Shown here piece by piece: positions 26,435 through 37,940 of a stretch of 64,000 nt of DNA. Position 1 is the stretch's first letter, and every line of letters starts with the position of its first letter. Source of the stretch: Archivesica marissinica (Eukaryota; Mollusca; Bivalvia; Venerida; Vesicomyidae); assembly GCA_014843695.1 (NCBI GenBank), contig CM026400.1, positions 40,424,912-40,488,911 of the forward strand. The letters are read 5' to 3'. The notes below the pieces were generated by a model. It saw only the letters and a program-made list of their open reading frames with translations, ran no database searches and was not told the origin of the DNA. Both the position numbers and the translations under genes were made by a program.

Positions 26435-26565
26435 ATTTCTCAGATCTCAAACTCAAGCTCAAATTATCTGATTCGTTGATTCTGAGTGTTACTGTCAGTT
26501 GAACCAATCAGATTCTTGAGACTGAGTTTTGAGATCTGAGAAAAGCTCTAACACCTCTGGGCCAG
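26435..26565. mobile_element. Inverted-repeat element (MITE-like), copy 1
   Basis: The left arm TTCTCAGATCTCAAACTCAA is mirrored by TTTTGAGATCTGAGAA at 26526-26541. A related copy is at 34497-34625, with shared right flank AACCTCTGGGC or AACACCTCTGGGC. No transposase is encoded. The exact ends and target duplication are uncertain. Confidence 0.65.
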
Positions 26566-26587
26566 ATGATGATTGGTTAAACAAACG

Positions 26588-26793
26588 GATATGTAGTCCA
26601 GTTGTAACACGCTGGACTGGTAATCCAGGGATCGCAGGTTCGATCCCCCATCTGACCGTAATGAAGTTTAACAGTCTTTCAGATGGGACATTAAACAGAG
26701 GTCTCGTGTCGGTGCTGTACACAGTGCACGTAAAAGAACCAGAGGAGACTCTGGAATGGGTCTCTTTCTGTATCATTGCACTATCCTCCAACA
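26588..26793 (+). mobile_element. SINE family A, 3' truncated
   Basis: Head ATATGTAGTCCAGTTGTAAC, GGT-anticodon-like arm (ctggactggtaatccag), and box B GGTTCGATCCCCC. The body runs through GTGCACGTAAAAGAACCAGA to ACTATCCTCCAACA. The CATATGGGCAACCGG end is missing. Confidence 0.85.
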
Positions 26794-26829
26794 CTGTTTG
26801 GTTGAGTCTGAGCTTTACAGTTTACTAAA

Positions 26830-27857
26830 GCGTGATAATCACTTTATGAACAGTTGGCCTGGATGTGTCATGTGACCGCAATTGCATTTGATTGGATGGA
26901 ACGTGGTCATGCCTAATTCCCTTACATAATCACCCAGGGTGGGAACGTCCCGGCCTCTGTAAATAATGACTCTCGTACATAAAACAGTTTATGCTTTTCA
27001 TAAAATTATATAAACATACTTATACAATTCAATTTAAATATGACAAGTAATGTTCCACCCAACAAGGCAACATAAACATATTACTTTTTCTCGTACAGGT
27101 TTGTCATTAAATTCCTTGAGATAATAATCACCTATGTACTGCTGAATGGAGTTAACAGAGATTAAGTTAAATTGTATATGAATACATACCACACACTCAT
27201 ATGAATTGTCTGGTTCAATCGTTAACAGTGCCGCTTGAGACCCATCGTTTGTTTATAAATCAACAGATTTCAGCAGCGAACGGCAATACGATACAAATAT
27301 ATCAATGAAAAACAAAATAAACAAATTATGAACATATTAAGATTAAACGAGATTTGAACGAGATTTTGATACTGCTCATGTCTGCAGAAGCACGGCGCGT
27401 GCTAATGGCTGCCAATGAATTGTGTAACATGCTTGAGTTCTAAGAATCCAGATACACATTCCAAGGTTATAATGGGCCATTGGCTAATGCGAAAGAGAGT
27501 TTGCTTATAATAGGGTCGAACGTTTAAAACGAGTCCTTTCTGTTCGGCAGAACCACGATTCGTTCAAATGGATTAGCCATTATACATGTATATACCCCAT
27601 TCGTAAATAATCCTCAATTCTCTAAACTGTTTCTAAGATTTAATCTCCGCGGGTTGGTGGTAGATTTTGCCTGATATCACAGTACTAACCTATTTTGGTG
27701 GCATTCATAAGTCTTATAATATGATAGTTTATTCAACAAAAGGTTACAAACCCTATGGGTTTGCGTGGTACAACATTTTACAAATAATATTATAATATCA
27801 ATGGTGGACGAACATACACATGCTTAAATGCATACGTGTGTCTAAATAAAGTGATTC
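26830..27857. other. Non-coding DNA, nothing recognised
   Basis: AT-rich single-copy-looking sequence; no open frame of note. Confidence 0.35.
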
Positions 27858-27988
27858 TACCCGGAGAAAACCCACCTGTCCGATTTGCCGACCACCGTGA
27901 CATCTACCATTCTTCCCGGTCAGGGGATCGAACCCGGGTGGCATCTGTGAGAAGCCAGCGTGCCAACCACTGCTCTAATCAGAAAGCC
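27858..27988 (-). mobile_element. SINE family C, head and partial body
   Basis: On the minus strand: CTGATTAGAGCAGTGGTTGG (box A), then CGGGTTCGATCCCCTGACC (box B), then GGTGGGTTTTCTCCGGGT. The 3' tail is absent. Confidence 0.8.
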
Positions 27989-28000
27989 TAATATATAACT

Positions 28001-29040
28001 TCTATGGTATGATAGAGGACATAGAAAACGCACACCTACATTATATACTAGAGGACATAGAAAACGCACACCTACATTATATACTAGAGGACATAGAAAA
28101 CGCACACCTACGTTATATACTAGAGGACATAGAAAACGCGCACCTACATTATATACTAGAGGACATAGAAAACGCGCACCTACATTATATACTAGAGGAC
28201 ATAGAAAACGCACACCTACATTATATACTAGAGGACATAGAAAACGCACACCTACATTATATACTAGAGGGCATAGAAATCGCACACCTACATTATATAC
28301 TAGAGAACATAGAAAACGCACACCTACATTATATACTAGAGGACATAGAAAACGCACACATACATTATATAATAGAGGACATGGAAAACGCACACCTACA
28401 TTATATACTAGAGAACGTAGAAAACGCACGCCTACATTATATACTAGAGGACATAAAAAACGCACACCTACATTATATACTAGAGGACATAGAAAACGCA
28501 CACCTACATTATATACTAGAGAACATAGAAAACGCACGCCTACATTATATACTAGAGGACATAAAAAACGCGCACCTACATTATATACTAGAGGACATAG
28601 AAAACGCACACCTACATTATATACTAGAGGACATAGAAAACGCACACCTACATTATATACTAGATGATATAGAAAACGCACGCCTACATTATATACTAGA
28701 GGACATAGAAAACGCACACCTACATTATATACTAGAGGACATAGAAAACGCACACCTACATTATATACTAGAGGACATAGAAAACGCACTCCTACATTAT
28801 ATACTAGAGGACATAGAAAACGCACACCTACATTATATACTAGAGGACATAGAAAACGCACACCTACATTATATGATTATTATTACATGAAAACGAAATA
28901 CGAAGGATTCCATCCAAGATATATCACATCTTTATTACAAAACACAAACTGAACAACAACAAATATTCCAAAATGTTTAAAACTATGTATTTATATAGTT
29001 ATTGTTTTTCATGCGTTTTCTATGTCCTCTAGTATAGAAG
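28001..29040. mobile_element. Terminal-inverted-repeat element with internal 36-bp array, copy A (about 24 units)
   Basis: The left side is an array of about 24 units of ACTAGAGGACATAGAAAACG then CACACCTACATTATAT (28011-28874). The unique interior contains ATATATCACATCTTTATTAC and AAAACACAAACTGAACAAC. The right end at 29012-29036 is the reverse complement of the array unit's start (GCGTTTTCTATGTCCTCTAG). Outside this, TTCTAT and ATAGAA extend the symmetry. Copies B (37253) and C (40954) share interior and ends. The array's open frames on both strands are artefacts of a 36-base period. Confidence 0.85.
28011..28874. repeat. 36-bp minisatellite, about 24 copies
   Basis: Tandem units containing CTAGAGGACATAGAAAACGC, varying mainly as CACACC/CGCACC/CACGCC and GAGGAC/GAGAAC/GATGAT. 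The same unit builds the array at 37253-37940. Confidence 0.97.
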
Positions 29041-29228
29041 ATGATCTGACAGTACGGTGTGGATATCTGAATTGAAAGGGGAACATTGTACAATAAGTTG
29101 TTCACAGGTAAAGAAAGAAATACTTTGAAGCGAGATAAAAGTCAAAGTAATGAATTACATTTTTTAATTCAATTCATTATCAATGTGTGTGTTACAAGTA
29201 GTGTCCATAGTAACTGCCGAGTAGTGTT

Positions 29229-29290
29229 TCTTCCTTGTTACACGCAATTGTCTCCTTGTTACAAGCAATTGTTTCCTTGTTACAAGCAAG
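29229..29290. repeat. Short tandem repeat, about 21 bp x 3
   Basis: Three copies of CCTTGTTACAAGCAATTGTT-like sequence, the first with ACACGC for ACAAGC. Confidence 0.8.
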
Positions 29291-29369
29291 TTTCATTTCT
29301 GAACTGAGTAAGAGGAAGATAACTATGAAATGGTTGACCTTGCGCCTAGATGTGATATACATATATGTG

Positions 29370-29482
29370 GGTTAACGTCCCATCTGAAAGACTGTTAATT
29401 TTATTAGTGTCAGACAGGGATCGAACCTGCGATCACTGGATTACCAGTCCAGCGTGCTACCACTGAACTACAGATCCGTCTG
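29370..29482 (-). mobile_element. SINE family A, 5' part only
   Basis: On the minus strand: head GGATCTGTAGTTCAGTGGTA, box B GGTTCGATCCCTGTCTGAC, then CTTTCAGATGGGACGTTAAC. The body stops there. Confidence 0.82.
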
Positions 29483-29515
29483 TGAAGAAAGAATAGTGTC
29501 ATCTGCTTATATATC

Positions 29516-29614
29516 TCGCTCGCCTTATCTGTATTGTTCTATTGTGGACTCGCTCGCTTAATCTGTATTGTTCTATTGTGGACTCGCTCGCCTAATCTGT
29601 ATTGTTCTATTGTA
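29516..29614. repeat. 34-bp tandem repeat, 3 copies
   Basis: Units contain CTCGCTCGCCTAATCTGTAT then TGTTCTATTGTGGA. The array ends next to the reverse transcriptase relic. Confidence 0.85.
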
Positions 29615-30156
29615 CGTAATATGATACAGTGATTAACCAGGTCAAATGCCTTGTATAAATCACGGAATATTGTACCAACGATTTCGTTATTATCAATAGT
29701 TGTAATCGAGTCATCTAATATATTGGCTAATATATTGGATGTCCGATTAGCGCAGTGGTTAGCGCGCTCACTTCTCACCAATATAACACGGGTGCGATCC
29801 TCGGACCGGGAAGTATGTGAGATGGTACGATGGTCGCCAGATCGGACAGGTGTGTTTTCTCCGGGTACTTCTGTTTTCTCCCACACGAATGACCACATAT
29901 AGATACGCTTTCATCTGCGCCAACGAGAGTGATTAATATAAGTTGTTAAAACTTGCTTCGCAATCGTTGTAAAATAAATAAAGTTTAAACTTTTTAATAT
30001 ATTGGTTACAGCAGTTTGACAAGAGTGTTTGACGACACGGAATCCAGAGTGGTGATCACATAGATAGTGATTTGTTTCTATATACTGTTTTAAATGCAGG
30101 GTAACATGATGTTCTAGTATCATAGATAGTATAGGGAGTATGGCAATGAGAGACAT
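29615..30156 (-). pseudogene. LINE reverse transcriptase relic interrupted by a SINE
   Basis: The minus strand from about 30156 to 30006 encodes RT block residues such as ILPILSMILEHHVTLHLKQY and SGFRVVKHSCQTAVTN. After a SINE inserted at 29739-29985, the same coding continues with DNNEIVGTIFRDLYKAFDLV, in which DLYKAFDLVNH is RT motif A. No YADD follows, so it is a short relic from a LINE different from that at 1-4195. The sequence TAATATATTGG on both sides of the SINE is its target duplication. Confidence 0.85.
29739..29985 (+). mobile_element. SINE family C, full length with target duplication
   Basis: Head TGTCCGATTAGCGCAGTGGT (box A), box B GGGTGCGATCCTCGGACC, body ending TTCATCTGCGCCAAC, tail GAGTGATTAATATAAGTTGT and GCTTCGCAATCGTTGTAAAA. 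TAATATATTGG flanks it at 29728-29738 and 29995-30005, marking an 11-base target duplication. The first and last bases of the head (GTCCGA and TCGGAC) can pair like a tRNA acceptor stem. Confidence 0.93.
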
Positions 30157-30250
30157 CGGTCAGTTACTGCCCCTGAATACTCACTAAAAGTAGACAGGTC
30201 CTATTAAGTGTTTTCCTCTGTTTTTACCGTTGTTTCCTTTGCACATGTTA
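30157..30250 (-). repeat. Dispersed repeat fragment
   Basis: On the minus strand GCAAAGGAAACAACGGTAAA leads to TATTCAGGGGCAGTAACTGA. A matching stretch on the plus strand lies at 53858-53945. Its adjacency to the RT relic suggests it may be part of the same old LINE. Confidence 0.6.
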
Positions 30251-30352
30251 TCCTACTATCGCTTCTTATGATTATTAAATTATCACATCTCAACAGATCC
30301 CCAACCGGTATATGCAATGGGTACTTATTTGTAAAATAATGTTATCACTTAA

Positions 30353-30591
30353 CCCATTCAACACCAAGTAACTCACATGGACTGGTCCATGATATTCATA
30401 AACCAATAAATGAATCAGAAAATCACATTTGGACAAGTTCATTTATCAAAATGGGTAATTATGTCTAAAAATAGTCATATCACTGGCAAAAAGTGCAGAT
30501 CCTGATGAGACGGCTCGTCACCGTGACGAGCCGGCTCATCTGGATCTACACTTTTTGTAAGCCTATTTAGAGGTATGTGGTGTTGAAAGGG
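30353..30591. mobile_element. TTAA-flanked MITE, family E1, copy 1
   Basis: TTAA at 30349-30352 and 30592-30595 flanks a 239-base element with inverted ends CCCATTCAACACCA and CCCTTTCAACACCA. TTAA target sites are characteristic of piggyBac-type transposition. A near-palindromic core at about 30490-30556 (AAAAGTGCAGATCC, then GGCTCGTCAC/GTGACGAGCC, then GGATCTACACTTTT) forms a long hairpin. There is no coding capacity. Confidence 0.88.
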
Positions 30592-30595
30592 TTAA

Positions 30596-30922
30596 TTAAC
30601 ACCTTTTTGATAAAATCACATTTATCATACCGCAACATCTGCTTAGGGAACAACGTAAAAACAAAGGATTCTAACTAAAATGACCTATTTACATGTTGGC
30701 ATTGTAATTAGCCTTGTTAGTGTGTCGGGCCTTTTGTATGAATAGGAATAACACTTGGCCTTCTTGGTGAAGATCAAACTAGTATATGTTACTATGTTAT
30801 GAATACAGTATATAAACGTATGTCAAACGTAGCCCCTAGTTGAGGACGCATTGGATTGGCCTGTTTCTCCGGTTCTCGTGTATATGCTGTCACTTTCAAG
30901 TGAGGTGTCCTAATTAGAAATA
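30596..30922. other. Non-coding DNA, nothing recognised
   Basis: No feature seen between two MITEs. Confidence 0.3.
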
Positions 30923-31095
30923 CAGTCTACATCCGTTATGTCAAAGTCGGTTATGTCGAATTCTCCGGTTATCTCGAAGTCGGATCAAAGTCCCGTTTCA
31001 GACACTATCATTTTACATATAACTGGCTCCGTTTATATAGAATTTCGTTAAGTCAAACCTCGGTTATGTCGAAGTATTTATTCGGATGTAGACAG
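30923..31095. mobile_element. TA-flanked MITE (pogo/mariner-like), copy 1
   Basis: The inverted ends CAGTCTACATCCG and CTGTCTACATCCG are flanked by TA (30921-30922, 31096-31097). The interior repeats GTTATGTCGAA and GTTATCTCGAA phrases. The copy at 42736-42912 has the interior reversed. TA flanks fit Tc1/mariner/pogo-type insertion; the superfamily is an inference. Confidence 0.8.
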
Positions 31096-31099
31096 TATA

Positions 31100-32110
31100 A
31101 AAATGGCCAACATTTATGGCGTCCTGCTAAATATATGAAATATCTCGCTGCACAAGTTCATGATATACTCGTAAATACGTTTGCTTTCTTCAGTTTCACA
31201 TAATAAATGCATACCTACAGTCACAACAGACACTTCTGTACTCGGGTTCGAAATCGGCCATACCAATCTCCCCCTGAATTTTATGAAAATAAAAGCAGTA
31301 CGCTTAGACATTATTTCTTTTTAAAGGATATAGTGGTGGTGAAGAAATTAGCAGCAGTTCATTGTCTCTTATCAATTCACTATTTTCCATTGTGGCGAGA
31401 CGCTTTATTCGGGCACCTGGTAACGGCTAATCCTTGGTAAAGTATGCTTTTTTCAAGTAGGTCCGTGATTAGAATTAAGTTTTCTTGCAATATAATGCCG
31501 TTTAATGGCATTTATCGACCATTCCTTCGTGCTTTTTAAGATTTTAAACCCAAATGTTTAAGGATTATCGCTTTTATACGATGTCTGAAGATTCTCGTGA
31601 CAATAAGCGGCCTTATTGTTTCCGGTGCGAAACTCAAACTGAATACAATGATAGCCACTTATAACAATAAAAATAATGTGGGGTAATAAATATGGATAAA
31701 TTGACTTTTGACACTCAATTTTAGAGAATGATGGAGTTTTACTCTATGATCTGTAGGACGAGATTTTGATTTAATTGACGGAGAGGCACAACGACTGAAT
31801 TAATTTAAGTGAATCGTGTGAATAATAATAATGTACAGTGTGGCAAGCGGCAGACGATGAATATATACAGGAGTAGGTGTTTGAAAATGATCCTTTGCAT
31901 AGGCGTATCCAGGGGGTTGCTCAGGGGACTTGAGCAAAGAGATGCACATTTGGGCATTACCATTGCAATAGTTACTAGATTCTGTGAATGACTGACTGTC
32001 TTTAAGCGTTCATACTATTTTCAAGATACCCTTATTAAGTGATACGTGCACATTGTTATATAGATTTATTGTCATTTATTGTCTCATTCTCCGTTTTCTA
32101 CTTTGTTTGT
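31100..32110. other. Non-coding DNA, nothing recognised
   Basis: AT-rich; open frames of up to 77 codons (31207-31440) show no motif. Confidence 0.35.
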
Positions 32111-32119
32111 GACAATTTC

Positions 32120-32267
32120 TAGCCTGGGTGCCAGTCTGTCGATTTTCCACTTTTTAACTTCAGGCAAAATGATCAGAAACTCGATACGGGCCAATTAATA
32201 GTCTCGGTGTTAAAACATATTTATTTGACTGACCAGGCAAAACATATCGACGCCTGTTCCCAGGCTA
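32120..32267. mobile_element. Short MITE with 9-bp target duplication, copy 1
   Basis: This 148-base element starts TAGCCTGGG and ends CCCAGGCTA. It is flanked by GACAATTTC at 32111-32119 and 32268-32276. The ends are imperfectly symmetric further in (GTCTGTCGAT against GGCGTCGAT). The second copy is at 54695-54849 in the opposite direction. A 9-base (or 8-base) duplication suggests a MULE- or hAT-like mover; no coding sequence is present. Confidence 0.9.
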
Positions 32268-32459
32268 GACAATTTCATATATCATCATATTCCATAACAT
32301 ATTATATACAGTTTCTCCACTGTTCAGCTTTAGCATTACTATATAATTCCAATATGCATTTTTCACTTATAGTCCTATCATTTGATTTGCATATATGTTG
32401 AGGACCTCATTGTAGATCTAGATTAACTTTTGTTAAATGAGCTCTCTCGTAAAATAGTC

Positions 32460-32562
32460 TATATTATTATTATTATTTATTATTTATTTATTTTATTTTA
32501 ATTTTATTTTATTATTATGATTATTATTGTTATTATTATTTATTATTATTATTATTATTACC
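32460..32562. repeat. ATT-rich microsatellite
   Basis: Imperfect run of ATT and TTTA units. Confidence 0.9.
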
Positions 32563-32679
32563 GACGAGCTCACACTATACTGTGAAACCTTGATATTTCT
32601 CTACTCATGATATACCGACAATGAGTATCTCCACATAAGAACTTCATTCAATACCTGTTATAGAACGGTAGCAATCAGT

Positions 32680-33402
32680 GTGTACGAGTTGTTGCCGACA
32701 GGTCCCGGGTTCTGATCACGAAATACCGTACACACGGTGTACATGCATGAGTTGTTGCCGACAGGTCCCGGGTTCTGATCACGGAATACAATACACACGG
32801 TATACATCATACATGCATGAGTTGTTGCCGACAGGTCCCGGATTCTGATCACGGAATACAGTACATACGGTATACATCATACATGTATGAGTTGTTGCCG
32901 ACAGGTCCCGGATTATGATCACGGAATACAATACACACGGTATACATGCATGAGTTGTTGCCGACAGGTCCCGGATTCTGATCACGGAATACAGTACACA
33001 CGGTATACATGTATGAGTTGTTGCCGACAGGTCCCGGGTTCTGATCACGGAATACAGTACACACGGTATACATGTATGAGTTGTTGCCGACAGGTCCCGG
33101 GTTCTGATCACGGAATACAGTACACACGGTATACATGCATGAGTTGTTGCCGACAGGTCCCGGGTTCTGATCACGGAATACAGTACACACGGTATACATC
33201 ATACATGTATGAGTTGATGCCGACAGGTCCCGGGTTCTGATCACGGAATACAGTACACACGGTGTACATGCATGAGTTGTTGCCGACAGGTCCCGGGTTC
33301 TGATCACGGAATACAGTACACACGGCATACATGCATGAGTTGTTGCCGACAGGTCCCGGGTTCTGATCACGGAATACAGTACACACGGTATGGTATACAT
33401 GC
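32680..33402. repeat. 63-bp minisatellite, 11 copies
   Basis: Each unit has TGAGTTGTTGCCGACAGGTC, then CCGGGTTCTGATCACGGAAT, then ACAGTACACACGGTATACATG. Some units carry a 7-base CATCATA insert (70 bp). GGGTTCTGATCAC resembles a decayed tRNA box B, so a tRNA-like origin is possible but weak. The 63-base period creates open frames on both strands that I do not call. Confidence 0.95.
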
Positions 33403-33649
33403 CATTGCAACAAGGATCGGTAGGAATTTAGATAATTTTGTTGACGCTTGTCGACTATGTTGGATAAATGTAGATTAACTTGTTGATAATGTACCTGATA
33501 ATCCCGCCCAAGCTATTCCGGTTGTACTACGCTTTAGTCCAAAGTGTCGTATGTCATACTTGGCGAGTGAACTATCAAAGCTATACATCAAGCCATTTTG
33601 CACTCGTAATTAGTAGACAAACTCCGCCAAATAAAAGTGAATAAACCCG

Positions 33650-34290
33650 ACGGCAGATACAATAGAACACGGATGAGACTGTCCTACGTCATTTCCAATA
33701 GAACGTGGGTGAGACTGCCCGACGTCATTTCTAATAGAACACGGGTGAGACTGGCCGACGTCATTTCCAATAGAACACGGGTGACACTGGCCGACGTCAT
33801 TTCCAATAGAACACGGATGAGACTGTCCGACGTCATTTCCAATGGAACACGGTGAGACTGTCCGACGTCATTTCCAATAGAACACGGGTGAGACTGCCCG
33901 ACGTCATTTCAAATAGAACACTGGTGACACTGGCCGACGTCATTTCCAATAGAACACGGATGATACTGCCCGACGTCATTTCAAATAGAACACTGGTGAC
34001 ACTGGCCGACGTCATTTCCAATAGAACACGGGTGAGACTGTCCGACGTCAATTCAAATAGAACACGGGTGAGAATGGCCGACGTCATTTCCAATAGAACA
34101 CGGGTGAGACTGCCCGACGTCATGTCCAATAGAACACGGGTGAGACTGCCCGACGTCATGTCCAATAGAACACGGGTGAGACTGCCCGACGTCATGTCCA
34201 ATAGAACACGGGTGAGACTGCCCGACGTCATGTCCAATAGAACACGGATGAGACTGCCCGACGTCATTTCCAATAGAACACGTGTAATCG
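33650..34290. repeat. 36-bp minisatellite, about 18 copies
   Basis: The unit is AATAGAACACGGGTGAGACT then GCCCGACGTCATTTCC. Four consecutive copies near 34105-34245 share ATGTCC for ATTTCC, which suggests local duplication. Each unit carries ACGTCA. The long open frames on both strands follow from the 36-base period. Confidence 0.95.
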
Positions 34291-34496
34291 CAATGTGAAC
34301 GTGCAACAACGGACTTTGTTCTTTTATGAAACCGGCTTCAGGTCCCGAGGGTATAATAATAATAATAATATTAATAATAAAGACTTTATTTTACGAGCGA
34401 GCTTACATAACACATGGCTAATACAAATAAGGCGCACAACATATATACAATGACATAGAGAACATATTAATTAAAGAAACATATGTTAAGAACAGT

Positions 34497-34625
34497 CCGT
34501 TCTCTGATCTCAAACTGGAGCTCAAGAAATGTGATTGGTTGAATCTGAGATATGCATTCAGCTCAGCCAATCATACAGCTTGAGACTGGGTCTGAGATTG
34601 GAGAACACGTTAAAACCTCTGGGCA
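34497..34625. mobile_element. Inverted-repeat element (MITE-like), copy 2
   Basis: The left TTCTCTGATCTCAAACTGGA is mirrored by GACTGGGTCTGAGATTGGAG at the right. It is related to 26435-26565, including the AACCTCTGGGC right flank. Confidence 0.65.
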
Positions 34626-35297
34626 CGTGCACGTGAATCGGTTGATATAGAATGAGTTTGGTGTATAGAGACAACTCTACCGAAACAGACACATTTGTCT
34701 TCCCATTCCCTTCTGCCAGAAAGTCACTTATTTCAAATTGATGGACGTGTCAGCAGGCTCAGGATGAAATATGTTCCAATGTTCCCCAAATAGAGCTCGT
34801 CGCCCGCCACATTGTGGGCACTTGATTCCGGCGTATTTTGATGAGAATGGGTCTTAATATTTGTGGATCAATCTCTCTACAAATGGTATTGGAGCGCACC
34901 CTTCATACTGTCATGGGAAATCAATGGACCATCCTGAGTATATTTCCTCTTTATTAATCCGAAGCCGCAGGGACTGTGTTAATGAGGGTGTCATTTAATT
35001 TGTATTGTGAACATATACCAAACCATTTATTGCTAATTTTGTGTCTAATCGTCATCGTCTGCTTCGTCTTTATTTGGCGCGGTATGATTAACGAGCCTTC
35101 AACGCAAACTCTCCCTCAAATTATGTGTAAGGAGCTCTCCAAGTGTACGGTATACCCAATAGAGCTGTGAGCAAGACATCAAGATATTTTTCAATACTTT
35201 AATTGTTAGTATTAATGTTTATCAGTTGTCCGTTTTAGACACTTGTGTTGTAATTGACCGGCGGCCGGTTTCACAAAGCAAAATTGTGTGCTCTTAC
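34626..35297. other. Non-coding DNA, nothing recognised
   Basis: A 64-codon open frame at 34976-35170 has a hydrophobic stretch (LLLILCLIVIVCFVFIW) but no start context, homology or neighbour that would support a gene. Confidence 0.3.
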
Positions 35298-35462
35298 GTT
35301 TATTTATCGTCGCTACCGGTTGCCCATATGAGTGACGCCTCCTGAAGAGATTAGTCATTTTAGATCTTTGGAGGATAGTGCAATGATTCAGACAGAGACC
35401 CATTCCAGAGTCTCCTCTGGTTCTTTTACGTGCACGGTGTACATCACCGACACGAGACCCCG
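35298..35462 (-). mobile_element. SINE family A, 3' part
   Basis: On the minus strand it runs from GGTCTCGTGTCGG through GTGCACGTAAAAGAACCAGA to CATATGGGCAACCGGTAGCG and ATAAACGT. The tRNA-like head is missing. Confidence 0.87.
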
Positions 35463-35614
35463 AGACACAAAGCAAAAACACGTAAGTTAAAACTTTATAT
35501 TCCTGTCAACGGTGAGTGCATACAGTTATTAAATAGGTACACAATGGGCCTAATCGGCCGAATTAGTCATTCACTTAAAAAAGCACTTGTCCCTCACCGC
35601 TATTGTTTCTAATC

Positions 35615-35770
35615 ACACTTGTCGAATTCTTTCTTGTGATGAAGTTATCCAGCTGGCTTGCGGATGGATCGGTGGTTCTACCCGTGTGCCATTCGTACGA
35701 ACGTGTACGGAAGGGCACGGGTTCAAGGTCTAATATTAGATGGAAAGTCACCATAATTATGTCGATGCGA
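35615..35770 (+). mobile_element. SINE fragment with conserved central segment, family D-like
   Basis: The segment TCCAGCTGGCTTGCGGATGG and TCGGTGGTTCTACCCG aligns with the minus strand of 51115-51200 (TTCAGCTGGTTTGCGGAAAG, then TCAGTGGTTCTACCCG). No complete tRNA head is visible here. Confidence 0.6.
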
Positions 35771-35779
35771 CTTTATACT

Positions 35780-37135
35780 TTAAACCTAAAGGCTACATTT
35801 CTACTATGTGTCTGAGATCGTGCGTGAAACTATGGCCCCCAGCAGTGTTCATCTGACATGTCTAACTGTTCCAATATGTCACCGATCGCTCTACTTAATA
35901 TGTATGAGAAATCTTCCACCGCTGCTCGAAGTAAAGAGATACGCATACTGAAGAAGCTAGAGGAACTACTTAGCGATACTGGCGTAACACAGGTGAAGGT
36001 AACACAATTAATATCGGTTGGTGTAGTGTGGCAGTGAGTATATAATGCAGCCAGTCCGGGGCTCCAACCCGGGGCCTCTTGTTTACAGGAGTTGAGTTAA
36101 TATATACTCGTGAATATACACCGTTACGCCTAACCATTATGTAAGGTAGCCCAGTTGTCCTAATCCAACCTACGTAGATGTCCTAGAACTTGAGGATTTG
36201 ACATTCGTAAATAAGTATCTCGTAAGGAAATACATGTCTACCCAACCACAATAACTCTAGTAGACTAATGGATGCAGCTTATGACATCAATGCACGGTCA
36301 GGGATGTCTTTGCAAGAAGAAAGGCCGGTGCGACGACTAACCCTTCTATATCGCGTGCAAGCTGCACGTGTTAGCGTGTGATAATCAATGTTGAAAAATC
36401 AATTTCGAATGTGTGTGACTAATTTGTGCAATATATGACTTGCAATTACGCAAGTAACGTGGGTTCATTTATATGCTGTGAAACATACGCCATTGAATAC
36501 ACACCTAAGATCATATAGCTGAAACAATAATATCCGGGGGGAGGGGAAGCATGTGGACCCCCTCTACACTCGTGCGTAATCCATATTTAGCCCTAGCTAC
36601 GCGCACGCTATAACTAACACCTGGAGGCGTCTCCATGAAGTTGCGAGTCGACGATAAATCGACATACCCATTACCTTATGTAGTAAAACTCTCGCCGTTT
36701 TACGAGCTCCCTATATAATAGATTGAATAACATAAGAAATATAGAAACGGTTCTGTTGTTATGCAAAAACAACCACGCAGGCGTCCGCCTATACAGTGAT
36801 AACGTTCAAATCTCGGGGACGCGAGACTTTGTATAAATAAGGGAGTTTTTGACAGAAATAGCAGATAACATTGAAATAACGGTAACAAATGACGATAGCT
36901 TGATGGTAATTAAATTACCGTTCTCTCTGCACATAACCATACCATTGATTACCAACCAAGTGATCGTCGAGATTCGTCTAATGCAAATACGTTACTTAGC
37001 TCGCGGATTAATTACCTTTAGACTGGTTTGTTTTGATACAGATATTGCACACATGACTTTGTTACTTTGCGAAGTTGGAACGCAGAATGAAACAGTGTAG
37101 CAATTAATTAATATGAACGTGTATGGGTTTGTATA
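35780..37135. other. Non-coding DNA, little recognised
   Basis: A possible decayed tRNA-like piece lies at about 36050-36090 (minus strand GGCCCCGGGTTGGAGCCCCGG, box B-like). Otherwise no genes; open frames at 36700-36888 and 36849-37100 have no motif. Confidence 0.3.
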
Positions 37136-37139
37136 ATTG

Positions 37140-37212
37140 TTTACAGATACAGTTCATGGCGGATAACTCGAAGTCTGTAAAGTCGAACTCCTCAAAGACT
37201 CGAACTTTTCAT
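37140..37212. mobile_element. MITE fragment, TA-type
   Basis: TACAGTTCATGGCGGATAAC and GTCGAACTCC resemble an end of the TA-flanked MITE family at 30923 and 42736, but only one end is present. Confidence 0.4.
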
Positions 37213-37252
37213 TCATATCGAGACTGGAACGTTAGCGGGTAGTTCTCACACT

Positions 37253-37940
37253 TATATACTAGAGGGCATAGATAACGCACACCTACATTATATACTAGAG
37301 GACATAGAAAACGCACACCTACATTATATACTAGAGGACATAGAAAACGCGCACCTACATTATATACTAGAGGACATAGAAAACGCACACCTACATTATA
37401 TACTAGAGGACATAGAAAACGCACACCTACATTATATACTAGAGGACATAGAAAACGCACACCTACATTATATACTAGAGGACATAGAAAACGCACACCT
37501 ACATTATATACTAGAGGACATAGAAAACGCACACCTACATTATATACTAGAGGACATAGAAAACGCACACCTACATTATATACTAGAGGACATAGAAAAC
37601 GCACACCTACATTATATACTAGAGGACATAGATAACGCACACCTACATTATATACTAGAGGACATAGAAAACGCACACCTACATTATATACTAGAGGACA
37701 TAGATAACGCACACCTAATTATATACTAGAGGACATAGAAAACGCACACCTACATTATATACTAGAGGACATAGAAAACGCACACCTACATTATATACTA
37801 GAGGACATAGAAAACGCACACCTACATTATATACTAGAGGACATAGATAACGCACACCTACATTATATACTAGAGGACATATAAAACGCATACCTACATT
37901 ATATACTAGAGGACATAGAAAACGTACACCTACATTATAT
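37253..37940. repeat. 36-bp minisatellite, about 19 copies
   Basis: Same unit as 28011-28874 and more uniform, suggesting a younger or more recently homogenised expansion. Confidence 0.96.

Noticed and set aside
28009..28890. 293-codon EDIENAHLHYIL repeat frame and its antisense partner
   Set aside because: It lies wholly in the terminal-inverted-repeat element's 36-bp array.
34976..35170. Small membrane protein
   Set aside because: One hydrophobic stretch in AT-rich DNA is expected by chance; nothing else supports it.
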